From Mycoplasma sp. SG1 (GTDB lineage: Bacteria; Bacillota_I; Bacilli_A; Mycoplasmatales; SG1), in NCBI RefSeq assembly GCF_023612375.1, contig NZ_CP076852.1, positions 62,001 through 126,000 of the forward strand: DNA of 64,000 nucleotides. The letters are read 5' to 3'. Both the position numbers and the translations under genes were made by a program. Shown here one piece after another: positions 12,553-23,950 of the stretch (positions within the stretch are counted from its first letter, which is position 1; each line of letters begins with the position of its first letter). Below the pieces are notes generated by a model. That model ran no database searches. It had not been told where the DNA came from and saw nothing but the letters and a program-made list of their open reading frames with translations.

Positions 12553-13413
12553 TTAGTCGTTGTTTTTGTGATTTTGTAAAGCTTGACACTTGGGACAAAA
12601 AAACGTACTTCTTTGATTTTGAACTATTTTTTGAATCGTAGTATTACAGATCTTACAATTTTTACCATTTCGACGATAAACAAAAAGTTCATGTTGAAAT
12701 CTACCATGAATATCTTGTGCTGGTTCAAAAGTTGAAACCGTGCTTCCGCCTAACGCAATTGAATGATTTAATACTTCTCTGCTGAAGTGAATAATGTCTT
12801 TTAATTCTTTTTGATTTAATTGATAGGCTGGGATCGTTGGATGAATCCGTGCTAAAAATAAAATTTCTGAAGCATATATGTTTCCTATCCCGCTTATTAT
12901 TGATTGATCTAACAGTGCTGTTTTGATCGGAAGGCGTTTTTTTGAAAATTTTTTACTTAAATATTCTGATTTTAAATTTAAAGAATTTGCATCTATCCCA
13001 ACATTTATTAAAGGTTTATTAGCAAGAAATGATTTTTCTTTATCAAGTGGGTAAAGAAAAAAAGTACCAAATTTTCTTGTATCCCTATAAATTAGAATTT
13101 TATTATTATTTAAATAAAACAAAATTAAAAGATTACTAATTTTTTCAAAATCAAAATTATTGTCAACAACTAAATATCTGCCTTCCATTCTTAAATGAGA
13201 ACAAAGAACAAAACCATTTAAATAAAATATTAGATGTTTTCCTTTTCTTTCAATATTTTTGAATGTTTGATTTTTTAAATCATTAATAAATTTTTCAGAT
13301 GAAACATTTTTAATAATTTTGGGTCAAAAAACTTTAACATTTAATATTTTTTGATTTAAAATCTTGCTTAAAAGGATATTTTTTACTACTTCTACTTCTG
13401 GTAATTCTGGCAT
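12553..13413 (-). CDS. mutM: Formamidopyrimidine-DNA glycosylase
   Basis: MutM/Fpg removes oxidised purines such as 8-oxoguanine and cuts the abasic site. The N-terminal MPELPEVEVV supplies the catalytic proline and glutamate once the initiator is removed. The helix-two-turn-helix contains SIISGIGNIYASEILF (about 165-180). The C-terminal zinc finger is present as CKICNTTIQK followed by FFCPKCQ. At 286 residues it is full length, with one TGA read as Trp (VFWPK). It lies between the replication gene and the Ppx-like gene, as part of a replication and repair block. Confidence 0.95.
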
Positions 13414-13436
13414 TAAAAATATTTTTTTAATTATAT

Positions 13437-14534
13437 CTATTTAATATTTGGCGTCTTTCCAACATTTGTAAATACTTGATCTTTAGTATGTTTTAGTGGT
13501 TGGATATTTTTAATTTTTCATTTAATAAATTTATTTTTAACAAGAATATCTTTAACTTCAGGAAGATGAGATAAAATCATTGCTAAATAACCATCACGGA
13601 TACTAAAAGTAATTGATTTTATTTCTTTAATTTTAAACTTATTATAAAAACTAATAAAGGTTAACAATGCACAACGAATCGAGTTATAACCAATTTTTAA
13701 AATATGATAGCTTTGTAATTCCTTGTCATTCATTGGCATGATTAAGTTAAACAAACAAATCATGCTCATAATATTATCTTTAATAATTGGGATGTTTGGA
13801 TTTTTTTGAACTAACATTTTATAAAAAACTTTTGTCATTAAAAAATTAATAGATTTTAAAGATGCAGATGATGAAAAAAAGTTCATTCCATAAAAAATAT
13901 TTTCTTTAGTTGAAATTCTTGTTAAATTTCTATCTATTTCGCTTTTAATACTGTTCCAGTCAATTTTATAGTTATGTTTGTGTTTTAAAAGTAAAACCAA
14001 AGATCCGATTTTTAATGATTTTATTTCTGAAATTTTATGTTGTTGACAAATAGTTACTTCACAACTTCCTCCACCATAATCCAAAAGACAATAATTTTGT
14101 CTAGTTTTAGGGTTGTTTGGTAAATAAAAATTAATAAATGCTAAATAAGATATATAACCTTCTCTTCCGCCAACTAAAATATCTATATAAATCCCTGTTT
14201 GTCTATAAATCAACATTTGAATATAGGTATAATTTATAGCCCTTCTTAAAACCTCTGTTCCAAAACAATAAATTTTTGTGTTAGCAAATATCTCGTTTTT
14301 AGAAATACGTAATAAAATATCGCGAAAATCATCAACAATTTTATCAATTACATATTGACTTAAAAGACCATTTTTAAAATGATTTAAAAGTTTAAATAAA
14401 CGACGATAAAAAGGATGCTTAATCAATGTATGATTTTGAAAGTTAATTTGATAAAAAGTACTTTTTATACTATTACTTCCAATATCAATGACAATAAATC
14501 CAGAAAAATAATTTATAAAATTGAGCTTTTGCAT
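13437..14534 (-). CDS. Ppx/GppA-family phosphatase
   Basis: A 365-residue protein of the sugar kinase/Hsp70-like fold that includes exopolyphosphatase and pppGpp phosphatase. The phosphate-binding motifs are VIDIGSNSIKSTF (about 15-27), FGTEVLRRAINY (about 100) and LLDYGGGSCEVTI (about 155). A TGA near the end is read as Trp, adding about 27 residues. The likely reaction is hydrolysis of polyphosphate or (p)ppGpp. The helical C-terminal domain of larger Ppx proteins is absent. Confidence 0.82.
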
Positions 14535-14577
14535 TTTTAAAATTTATTTGTTATTTTATTAATAAAATTATAAAATA

Positions 14578-15480
14578 CTAAGCATAAAATGTTCTAAGTT
14601 TATATTTTTTGTAAAAATCAATAACTTTATCACTACGAATATTTTTATAATATCTATTTATGCTATAGGCATTTATGTTAGGGTTTATGTCTAAACGTTT
14701 ATAAATTGGAATAATTTTCTTGTACAATTCAATTTGATCCAGATGATCTTTTAAGCTGTTTCTGTGCTTAGGAGATGGAATCTTATCGATATTATTTAAA
14801 AGATTTTCAAGTCCATTAAATTTAATTAAATAATTAAGAATTGTTTTTATTCCTCAAGACGGAATTCCCCTTAAATTATCGCTTTGATCGCCATTTAAAA
14901 TTTTATAATCAAGAAAATATTTCATCGGTATCTTAACTTCTTGATTAAAATTTTCTTTCGTAATGTTTAATGGTTTAACCATCCCTTTTTGAATATTACA
15001 AAAAATAATATTATTTTGATTGTTAACTAATTGAAGTAAATCATGATCTGATGAATAAATGTAAATATTAGCATCTGATTTAAACTTTTCGACAATTGTT
15101 CCGATAATATCATCGGCTTCATAATTCTCAATCGATAAAAACGGAACTCCTGCTAATTTTAAAAAATCTTGAATTATTTTAATTTGATAAATAATGTGTT
15201 CAGGAGTTTTTGGTCTTTGAACTTTATAATTTGGAAAATAATCTGTTCTAAAGGTTTTTCTTGAGTAATCAAACGCACAACATATATAATCAAATCTTTC
15301 TTTTTTAATGATGTGGATTAAAAAACGAATAAAACCATAAATAACATTTGTTCATAAATTATCATTTAGGCGCATAACTTTTTCAGTGTTTTTACTGGTT
15401 ATGAAATAGATTCTATAAATAACAGAACTACAATCTACGACAAGAAATTTTTTTAATTTCTTTGGTTGGTTGTTTAACAT
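14578..15480 (-). CDS. 5'-3' exonuclease (PolA N-terminal domain homologue)
   Basis: A 300-residue stand-alone 5'-3' exonuclease of the FEN family, as in other mycoplasmas, where the polymerase part of PolA is missing. Visible metal-binding motifs are FLVVDCSSVIYR (about 12), CAFDYSRKTFR (about 65), the pair ENYEADDIIG (about 118) and YSSDHDLLQL (about 142), and KILNGDQSDNLRGIPSWG (about 190), which is the helix-hairpin-helix region. It would remove RNA primers and flaps. It lies just downstream of dnaE, the usual mollicute order. Confidence 0.9.
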
Positions 15481-15500
15481 ATTTTTGTTTTAAATTAACT

Positions 15501-18214
15501 TTACTTAAATTCTCAATTAAATCCTAATATTTGTGCTAAATTCTGACTAATAGCATTAGAAACGGTTAAGTCATTATCAAACATGACTATTATTGGTTCT
15601 TGAACTAAATCTCAACTAATAGATTTATCTTTGTTGATAACAATTTCTGCATAATTATAAATTTGTTCAAGACTTTTTATCATTGTAATTTTATTTAAAT
15701 TAAAATGAGAAAATCCGTTAATTATTATTAAACTTAATAAATTTTTTTTACTTACTTTATATTTTATAAGAATTGTTACCACTTTTACAAAATTATCTTT
15801 AAATTGGTTTATTTCGTCTTTAGCAGCCAAAAGTTGTTTTAATAACGATCCTCCAGCCCTTTAACCATAAATAAACCAAATTGGAGTTTATTATCAATTA
15901 CTTGATATTCACCTGATGGATTAAAAATATCGAAAGGAATAATTTTATATTTTTTACTATACTTCCTTTCAAAATCTTTTAAATAAATATAAGTTTTGGC
16001 AGTGTCTTCAGTGTAATGATTTAACAGTTCACAAAAAAAATATAAAGGGTAATAAACTTTTAAATAAAACATTTGATACCCTAAAATGCTATACCCCACA
16101 GCATGACTTTTATTAAAACCATAATCTGCAAATTTTTCAATCATATTAAAAACATTAACAGCTACTTCTAGGCTATGTCCTTTTTGAACTGCTTGTTGAA
16201 TAAACTTATCTTTATATTCCTCAAAAATTTTATGATCTTTTTTCGCAATTCCTCTTCTAAAATTATCAGCTTCTTCTAAAGAAAAATTGGCAAAAATTTG
16301 TGAAATTAACATTATTTGTTCTTGAAAAAGGATAATTCCATAAGTATTTTCTAAAACGGGTTTTAATTCAGGGACTATGTAATCAATCGGAGTTATTCCT
16401 TTTTTACGATTAATCAATAGTTTACGTTGATCCATCGGACCAGGACGATATAAACTAATGGTAATAATAACATCATTCAAACTGCTTACTTTTAATTGAC
16501 TTAATATTCTTCTTACCCCGCTTGATTCAAGTTGAAAAATACCGTTTGTATTACCGCGAGCATATTCTCAAAAAATGACAGGGTCTTCAAAGTTAATATT
16601 ATCTAAATCTATTCTTTCCCCTAAATGTTTTTCAATAGATAAAAGGGTTTGTTTAATAATCGAAATGTTTTTAATTCCTAAAATATCAATTTTATTAACA
16701 TTGAACTGAGCTAATTGCAAATTATCATATTGTGTAATATTAAAGCCATTTATATCGACATTTAAAGGTATTAATTTTTTAATGTTTTCTTGACTTAAAA
16801 TAACACCGGCAGGATGCATTCCAAATTGACGTGGTATCCCAATTATTTTATTAGCGATATATAAAAAATCTAGTGATCCGTGATATGGATAAATGCTATT
16901 AAAAAAGACAAGATTCTTTTTATAATGCTCAACAACGTCAACACATTCAGGGTCTAAATCTTTGCAAATTAAATTAATATATTTTATATCAACGCCAAGA
17001 ACTCTTCCAACATCACGAATAGCGGTTTTTGCTTTTACAAAGCTATATGTTCCAATATAAGCAACATGATTTAAACCAAAACGTTTAAATATATAATTTA
17101 TTATTTTATTTCGTTCATTAGAATCAAAATCAATATCAATATCTGGAGGCGATACCCTTGAAAGATTCATAAATCTTTCAAAAATTAAATCATATTTTAA
17201 TGGATCAATTTTTGTTATTTTTAATAAATAACATAATAAAGCTCCAACAGCAGAACCTCTGCCTGGACCATATAAAATATTATTTTTATTTGCATAATCA
17301 ATGAAATCTGAAACTATTAAAAAATAATCGGCAAAGTTAAGTTTTTTAATGATCTCTAATTCTTTTTCAAGTCTTCTTTTATATTGATCTTTAAGCTTTA
17401 AAGCTCATGGATGAATTTTTAAAAATTTATCAAAAGCATGATATGCTTTTTCTTCTAACAATTTGTTTGAATCTTGACTTGAATATTTAATTATTGGAAT
17501 TGTTTTAATTCCATAATCAAATTTTATTTTGTTGTAAAATTTTTTTAAATTATGATGATAAACTTCTTTTCATTCTTTATGTTTTTGAAGCTCATCAATT
17601 GTTAAAAACTTATTTTCTTCAGATGATGAGAAAGAGGAAAAATCATCAAATTTCTTTTTTTCTCTAACGTTTTTTAAAAGATCTAAAATTTTTTTATCAT
17701 CTGAAAAAAAATAGTTTACTTCTTGTAAAAAAAGAATGTTTTCTTTGTTTGTAAGGTTTAATTTATGGCTATAAAATATATTTTCTGAATTTATATTAGT
17801 CTGTCCTAATTTACTTTTAAAAAAATCAACAAAAAATAATGATTTTATAACAATAACTAAATCATCTAAATGCGGTATACAGTCATCTCAACTAATTTCT
17901 TTATTTTCTTGATTTAGTAAAGAACAAAGAAAAGCTAAATTTTGATACCCTTTTTGATTTAAAGGAAATAATAATAAAGCGTAATCATCGATAATCGCTT
18001 CCATTCCTAAAATTAATTGAATGTTGTAATTTTTACATAAATTAACTAAATACGGGGCAGCAGAAAAATTATTGATGTCGGTAAAAACTAATTGTTTAAA
18101 ATTATTGTTAACACAATGTTTGACTAATTCATCAGGTTTAATTATTGAACGATAAAAAGAATAACATGTTCTTGCGTTTATGTTGCAGTTTAATTTCGTT
18201 GAGTTGTCTAACAT
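15501..18214 (-). pseudogene. dnaE: DNA polymerase III alpha subunit DnaE, frameshifted near the 3' end
   Basis: This is the second replicative polymerase of low-GC Gram-positives, besides PolC. The PHP domain is divergent. The polymerase core has YGPGRGSAVGALLCYLL, PPDIDIDFDSNER (catalytic aspartates), FGMHPAGVILS, YRPGPMD and FNKSHAVGYS. The first frame stops at TAA after MVKGLEDRY (15839). The homologous continuation (GGSLLKQLLAAKDE and about 110 more residues) lies in the -1 frame and ends at 15501. One base is missing near 15853-15858. No slippery sequence is present there. The C-terminal domain, not the active site, is cut off. Total length without the break is about 904 residues. It overlaps the DHH gene stop by 7 bases. 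Confidence 0.88.
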
Positions 18215-19206
18215 AGTTTTTTAATTTCTCTGATTAAACTCATCACTTCTGGTTTTGATTTTAACTTAACTCCTGCGGCAAGTTCATGCCCTCCTCCGCC
18301 AAATTTTAAAGCGATTTTATGAATCGGAGTTTTTTTGCTTCTTAGGCTAACAGAATAAAGTTTTGTAACAGGATCGATTGATCAAAATACTCAAAAATCA
18401 ATTTCAGTAATGTTATTGAAAACAAAACTAAAATTTTTAGCTTTTGAATAAGGAACGTTAAATTTTGTATAAATTTTTTCATCAAGGAAAAAACTGACAA
18501 AATTGGTATCTTCTCAAAGAAAATTTTGTTGAATATAAGCCATCAAACTAATCTCATTGTAATGACGGTTATAAATTAATTGATAAACCTCATTTAAATT
18601 AAAATTAAACGATGATAGAAAGTATGAAATAAAAAAGGTTAAACTATTAGTATTTTTATATAAAAATCTATTAGAGTCGGTGATAATTCCATAAAATAAA
18701 CTTTTAGCAGTTTTATTGTTAATTTGGTGTTTTTCTGAATTTTCTGAATGTAAATTGTATATCATAAAACTTAAAAGTTCAGAAGTAGCGATTGATTTTT
18801 CAAACAAAATCAAGTAGTCGGAATTTATTTCATTCTCTTTTTCTGACTTTAAATGATGATCTACAACCAGAATTTTGTCTGCTAAAGCCAAATAATTATA
18901 ATTTTTAACCCTTTGCTTAACATTAACATCTAAAACGATCGCAAGAAATTTTGAATCATTATTTTTGTCAGGGTTAAAAATATATTCATCAGTAAACTCA
19001 AAAAAAGAAATTATTTCTTTGCTAAGTTTATCAATCGCATATCTTATTTTTTTAGAAGGATAGTTTAGTTTTAAATATTGAAATAATCCAAACAATGAGC
19101 CAATTGCATCGCCATCGGGATTAACATGAGTAAATAGAACTATTGAATCATGATTTTCAATAACATTTTTAAAAATTTGCGTTTCTTTAGTTAAAAATTT
19201 TACCAT
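18208..19206 (-). CDS. DHH/DHHA1 phosphoesterase (NrnA/MgpA-like)
   Basis: A 332-residue member of the DHH family related to nanoRNase/oligoribonuclease NrnA and the mycoplasma MgpA protein. Motifs are FTHVNPDGDAIGS (about 25-37), VVDHHLKS (DHH, about 115) and the C-terminal DHHA1 GGGGHELAAG (about 305). The probable role is degradation of very short RNA or of pAp. The stop overlaps the start of dnaE, indicating translational coupling. Confidence 0.9.
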
Positions 19207-19217
19207 TTGATAATTTA

Positions 19218-20879
19218 TTAAAAGATTTTATTTAAAATATATACAACTTCTTTGAATTGGTTGGTTGCATAAAGGATTTCTAATTGTGGTAATTTTATGC
19301 TGATAGTTTTATTTCTATCTCTTAGACCAACTGCTTTCATCATCAACCTTGTTGCTGTTTTGTATTGTTCGTTATACTGAATAAAACTATTATAGATTTC
19401 GTTTATATTATCTTTTAATTTATAAATTCCTTTAACAATTTTATCAGTAATGATCGGTTTTTTGCCAAGATAAACTAAAAATGATCTAATATCTTTGGCA
19501 ATCTTTTGAATATCATGCGGGCATGTTTTAAAGAAAAGTTCAAAATTTTTATCAGATCTCTTGGTGTTGATTAAAAATATAAGTTGTTTTAACTGAATAA
19601 ACTCATTTTGATAATCTATAATCGTTTTTCTTTTTTTGTAATAAACTATTCCTTCTTTTAATTTTGTATTTAAATTTTTAATATCATTCGTAATTTCTAA
19701 AATTTTTGAATAAAAATCTGTTCAGTTGATATCAATGTTACTTTGAGCTTGATATAAATTTTTTAATTTATCATATTTATTTTTAATTGAAACCCAATTT
19801 TGTTCAATTTTATCTAAAATTGCTAATTCAGTTCCTTCAATTTTATAATTTTCGTTTTTTTCGCTAAATATACTATTAAAACGAATTTTCAAATTTTGGG
19901 TTTTTTTAAATAAAATTTCAAGTGTAGTTATTACTGAATTAAGATTTTGAAAATATTTTTCTTCCCTTGTTAAAATTTTATAAATTTGATTTATAACTGA
20001 TACTAATTTGTTAAGATCTTTGTCAACTTTTTTATATTGAATGTTTTCTAAATTTCTTTTTATTGTACTGAATGTTTTTTTATAAAAATTACAGAATTTT
20101 ACAAAATCTAAACGACTTAAGCGACATCCACTTTTTATTAATTCATAATATTTTTTTTCTACTTCTGAATATTTTTTAGGGATAATAAATTTTACTAAAT
20201 TATGTTGTTTTGGGTAATTAATAAAAAGATTGGATATAAATAAAATTGCAGGTTTTAACTTTGAAAATTCATCTGTCATTTCAGCAAATTTATTATTTTT
20301 GTTCATTTCATCGAGTTTAATAAAACTGTCATCAATAATTTTAAAAAATTCTTTAATTTTTAAATCTATTTTCTCAAAGAGTAAAAAATTATTAGAATAA
20401 TAGGTTTTTATTGTTTCATAATATTCTTGATATTTTTTTAATAACTCTAAATACTGGTTATTAGAACTAGTTAAATCATCAATTTTTTCTATCATTTTCA
20501 TAATTTTTAATTTTAATATTTTTAGTTTCGATTTCAATGGTTTTGCTAATTTAAAAAATTCATTTATTTTCTTTTTTGTTAAAAGAGTTTCTGCTTTTCT
20601 AACATCTTTGATTATGTTTATTGCGATATTATTTTTAATATCATTGTATTCATTTAAAAGATTGCTGTATATATTCTCTGTTTCTTTTGTTGTAGTTGAT
20701 AGTTTTAAGTTAGCTAAAGATCTTCTATATTGTAAACTATTTATAATATGAATTTGAGATTTCAAATGTTTAAGGACTGATATTGCCCTTTTATATCTTA
20801 TTAATAAAACTATAATTACTATTAACGCAATAAATATAACTATCAATAGTCCTAAAAATATATAAGTTAAAATTTTCAA
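19218..20879 (-). CDS. EzrA-like septation ring regulator
   Basis: A 553-residue protein with one N-terminal membrane segment (about 3-27) followed entirely by charged, Lys/Glu/Asn-rich helical coiled-coil sequence. Length and design match EzrA, which sits in the membrane and controls FtsZ ring placement. The post-membrane segment (YRRSLANLKLSTTTKETENIY) fits the EzrA pattern. Sequence identity is low, so this is a structural call. The start is TTG because an in-frame TAA lies 9 bases upstream. A TGA near residue 386 is read as Trp. The neighbour rpsD is divergent. Confidence 0.6.
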
Positions 20880-21034
20880 ATTTTTTGGTTATAAATATGT
20901 CTGCGTAATGTTTCAAACAAACACAACTTAATGTCAGATTTTAATAAAAACTAAAAAAATAAAACAAGAATATTAAAAAACTTTCTAATTAAAAACCTAT
21001 CCGTTTTTTATTATCTTTCATATTTTTCCTTATT

Positions 21035-21062
21035 TTCATATTATAACTTTTTCTTTTATAAT
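21035..21062 (+). promoter_or_regulatory. Candidate rpsD promoter
   Basis: TTCATA, a 16-base spacer and a perfect TATAAT are found on the plus strand. This would start transcription around 21069 and give a leader of about 125 bases before rpsD, containing the inverted repeat at 21090-21125. Confidence 0.45.
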
Positions 21063-21089
21063 GTTAATATTTGTTAAACTATGTTGTAA

Positions 21090-21125
21090 AAAATATGGTT
21101 AATATTATTTTTTATTCCATATTTT
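21090..21125 (+). repeat. Inverted repeat in the rpsD leader
   Basis: AAAATATGG pairs perfectly with CCATATTTT across an 18-base spacer. It lies between the candidate promoter and the rpsD start. It may be a leader structure used by S4 to control its own translation, which is known for S4 in other bacteria; that use here is inference. It has no T run directly after it typical of a terminator. Confidence 0.4.
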
Positions 21126-21195
21126 ACCTATGGTTTAAAATCGTTAACAAAACACTAAAACAAATAAAAATTAAATAATATAAAGTTAAAAAATA

Positions 21196-21801
21196 ATGAG
21201 ATATACAGGCCCAGTTAATCGTATTGCTAGAAGATTAAAATTTAGTATTCTAGATAATAATAAAGAGTTTTCTAAAAATAAAAAAAGAACAACTTATCCA
21301 GGGATGCACCCCAACAAAAAAAGAAAACAAAATAGTTACGCTTTACAACTGATTGAACGTCAAAAAATAAAATACTTATACGGTTTGACAGAAAAAAATT
21401 TAAAAAATCTTTTTGAAAAAGCAGCACAAACTAAAGGTTCAACAACTGAAAATATGATGAATCGTTTAGAATCTAGATTAGATAATGTTGTTTACCGTTT
21501 AGGTTGAGCTCCTACAAGAAAAGCTGCAAGACAATTAGTTCTTCATAATCACATCCTAGTGAATAATGAAAAAGTTAATATCCCTTCATTTACCCTAAAA
21601 ATAAATGACGTAGTTTCTATTAAAGAAAATTCAAAAAAACTAGAAGTTATTCAACAATCTATTAAAGAAACAAGTTCTCATTTACCTTTTGTAACTTTAA
21701 ACGAAGATAAAATGAGCGGTTTCTTAAATCGCATGCCAGAACGTAAAGAACTTAATATGAATATCAACGAATCTTTAGTTGTTGAGTATTACAGTTATTA
21801 A
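21196..21801 (+). CDS. rpsD: 30S ribosomal protein S4
   Basis: S4 binds 16S rRNA early in 30S assembly. The 201 residues are full length. The N-terminal MRYTGPVNRIARRL region is typical, and the S4 RNA-binding domain is at about 92-155 (RLESRLDNVVYRLGWAPTRK, HNHILVNNEKVNIP). One TGA is read as Trp in the S4 domain. It is one of only two plus-strand genes, single, convergent with tyrS, with a 9-base gap between stops. It carries its own terminator inside the tyrS coding region. Confidence 0.98.
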
Positions 21802-21809
21802 AATATTTT

Positions 21810-23075
21810 TTATTTCTTATTTTCTTTTGAATAAACAGCAAGATAATGCTGTTTATTTTTTTTTATCAATAAATACTTTTTAAAATGGAAAAAATCAGAA
21901 GATAAAATTTGATTGTAGTTGTCAACGGTCTTATTATTAATTTTTATTCCTTTTTGAATTATTAAAGATTTTATTTTAGATTTTGATAATTCATCTTTAA
22001 AAACAAAAGATAAAAGGTTTGAAACAGAAATATCATATGATGAAAAATAAACAGTAGGTATATAACCGATTAAATTTTTAAAATCTTCTTCTTTAAAATT
22101 TCCTTTTAAATAATTGGTAAATAAAAATTCTGAATTTATTACTATTTTTTGATATTCTTTTTCTGAAAACGTCTGACTAATTATATTTTTTGCAACATAT
22201 TTATGTAATGAATAATTATAAGGAGAACCCGTATGTTTTTTGATTTCTTCTTCAATGATAGAATAATCATCACTAGAAGCTGTTTTGGCTAATTTAATAA
22301 TTGATTGATCTGATAAAGAAAGAAAATATTGATAAAAATCGTATGCTGAAAATTTTTCTTTATCAAATAATAAAACATTATTTTCTGATTTACCAAGTTT
22401 TTGATTATTTTCATCTACTAATAAGGGAAAAGTTAACCCTAAAGCCTGATCTCCGTTTTGAACTAATTTTGATATAACATGAATCCCTAAAGATATATTA
22501 CCCCATTGATCACTTCCTCCGATTTGGACTGCACAATTATATTTTTGAAAAAGATTATAAAAATCTCATGCTTGCATAATTATGTATGAAAACTCTGTAT
22601 AAGAAATGCCAAACATTAATCTGGACTTTATAAAATCTTTATCAAGCAATGAATTAATATTTATTTGTTTTCCGAAATTTCTTAAAAAGTCTATGAATTT
22701 TAAATCTTTATAAAATTCTAAATTATTTACTATTTTAGCCTTGGGAAAAACTTTTAAAATAAATTTTTTAATATTAGCTAGGTTTTTTTCAATGTCTTCT
22801 TTTGGTTTAAGCTCTCTTTCCTTGTTTTTACCGCTTGGATCGCCGATTAAACCAGTGGCGCCTCCCAATATAATTATTGGTTTTAGACCTAATTGGGCTA
22901 ATCTTTTTAAAATTATTATTTGAATGTAATTTCCGATATGCAATGAAGATGCTGTTGGATCAAAACCACAATAAACTGATTTTTTGTTAATTAAAGCATC
23001 TAAAAATTTTTCTTTTGAAGATATATGGCTTATATTGTTAAAATTTAAAAATTTTTCTACATCCTTGTTTAACAT
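21810..23075 (-). CDS. tyrS: Tyrosyl-tRNA synthetase
   Basis: This enzyme charges tRNA-Tyr. It is a class I enzyme of 421 residues. It has CGFDPTASSLHIGNY (HIGH-like, about 36-50), GGATGLIGDPSGK (about 70), QIGGSDQWGNI (about 190) and the KMSKS-like KLGKSENN (about 225). The C-terminal S4-type RNA-binding domain is at about 350-420. TGA is read as Trp in MQAWDFY. The last codons coincide with the rpsD terminator hairpin. Confidence 0.96.
21831..21864 (+). terminator. rpsD terminator embedded in tyrS
   Basis: ATAAACAGCA, a six-base loop and TGCTGTTTAT form a perfect 10-base stem followed by eight T residues on the plus strand. It begins 30 bases after the rpsD stop and lies inside the 3' coding end of tyrS. 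Confidence 0.8.
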
Positions 23076-23218
23076 ATTTTAAAATAATGATTTGATTAGC
23101 GCTTTTATAATGACTTTAATTAAAATATTTTATCAAATTTTTTTCTTACAAATATACAAATATAAATTTATTATTTAACTTATTTATTCCTTTTTTTTGA
23201 GTTTTAAGTTAAAATAAA

Positions 23219-23854
23219 TTATTTTTTATCTCATAAATCTTTACAAAAAATATCAATTTTTTCATTAAGATCTGTTTGCATAAATAGTTTATGATTAATG
23301 TATTTTATAACCTTATCATTTACTTTTGTATTTAAATAATAAAATTGATTATTTAACGATTTTTTAGGAAAAATAAATAATTTATTTAATATTAAAAATG
23401 AATTATTTTTAAAACCTAATTGTTTATCTAAAAAATAATAACCATGTCCGCAATTAATAATTGGATGTTTTTCATCTAAAAAGGAACCAAAATTAGAATC
23501 AGAAAAATCAAATTTATTGTCTAAGTTTGGAAGGTTTTGTTTAGAGTAATAATTAACATGTCAGGAATCATTTTTAGAATTTAATCTTAACTGTATAGAT
23601 TCATTATATAAAGATGAATATTCGTCTCTTAGTCCACTCATTATTGAAGTGTTGTTGCTATCATCGTAATTATTGCGAAGAGTAGCAAAATCTGTAGAAA
23701 AATAATGTGGTTTATAAGATGTTAATTGAACACAAATAAAATTCTCTTCTTCCTCTTTTACAATAAGGAAAGGATGTTCAAGATATCGATCTTGATTAAT
23801 TTTATGTTTTCCAAAAATCAATTCTCCAACTTTTTTCTTGGATTTACGAGACAT
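23219..23854 (-). CDS. Hypothetical soluble protein
   Basis: A 211-residue protein that I do not recognise. It has a very basic start (MSRKSKKKVGELIFGKH), no membrane segment, and a mixed alpha/beta look with many aromatic residues. The segment KINQDRYLEHPFLIVKEE followed by FICVQLTS is faintly like the first strands of PemK/MazF-type proteins, but that is weak. Two TGA codons are read as Trp. It has its own promoter region with a palindrome upstream and no close partner gene. Confidence 0.6.
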
Positions 23855-23878
23855 TAAAAAATTTATTTAACAGTTTTT

Positions 23879-23907
23879 ACTATAAGGTAAATTATAAATT
23901 TTATAGT
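23879..23907. promoter_or_regulatory. Palindrome around a -10 box upstream of the hypothetical gene
   Basis: ACTATAA and TTATAGT are separated by 15 bases that include TATAAT on the minus strand (23891-23896), 37 bases before the start of the 211-residue gene. The arrangement could be an operator over its promoter. In such AT-rich DNA it could also be chance. Confidence 0.35.
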
Positions 23908-23950
23908 ATGAATAAAGAAATAGAAAAAATTATTTTTTTGGATGGTATTT

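Larger units (their letters stand above)
20880..21195. other. Divergent intergenic region between the EzrA-like gene and rpsD
   Basis: This 316-base AT-rich gap separates two divergent genes. I see no RNA gene or ORF in it. It holds the rpsD promoter candidate and an inverted repeat (both listed separately). No comparable promoter is clear for the minus-strand gene. Confidence 0.6.

Noticed and set aside
15839-15870. Programmed frameshift in dnaE
   Set aside because: No X XXY YYZ heptamer is in phase in the overlap, and an in-phase stop in the -1 frame limits the slip window to a few codons. A base loss is more likely.
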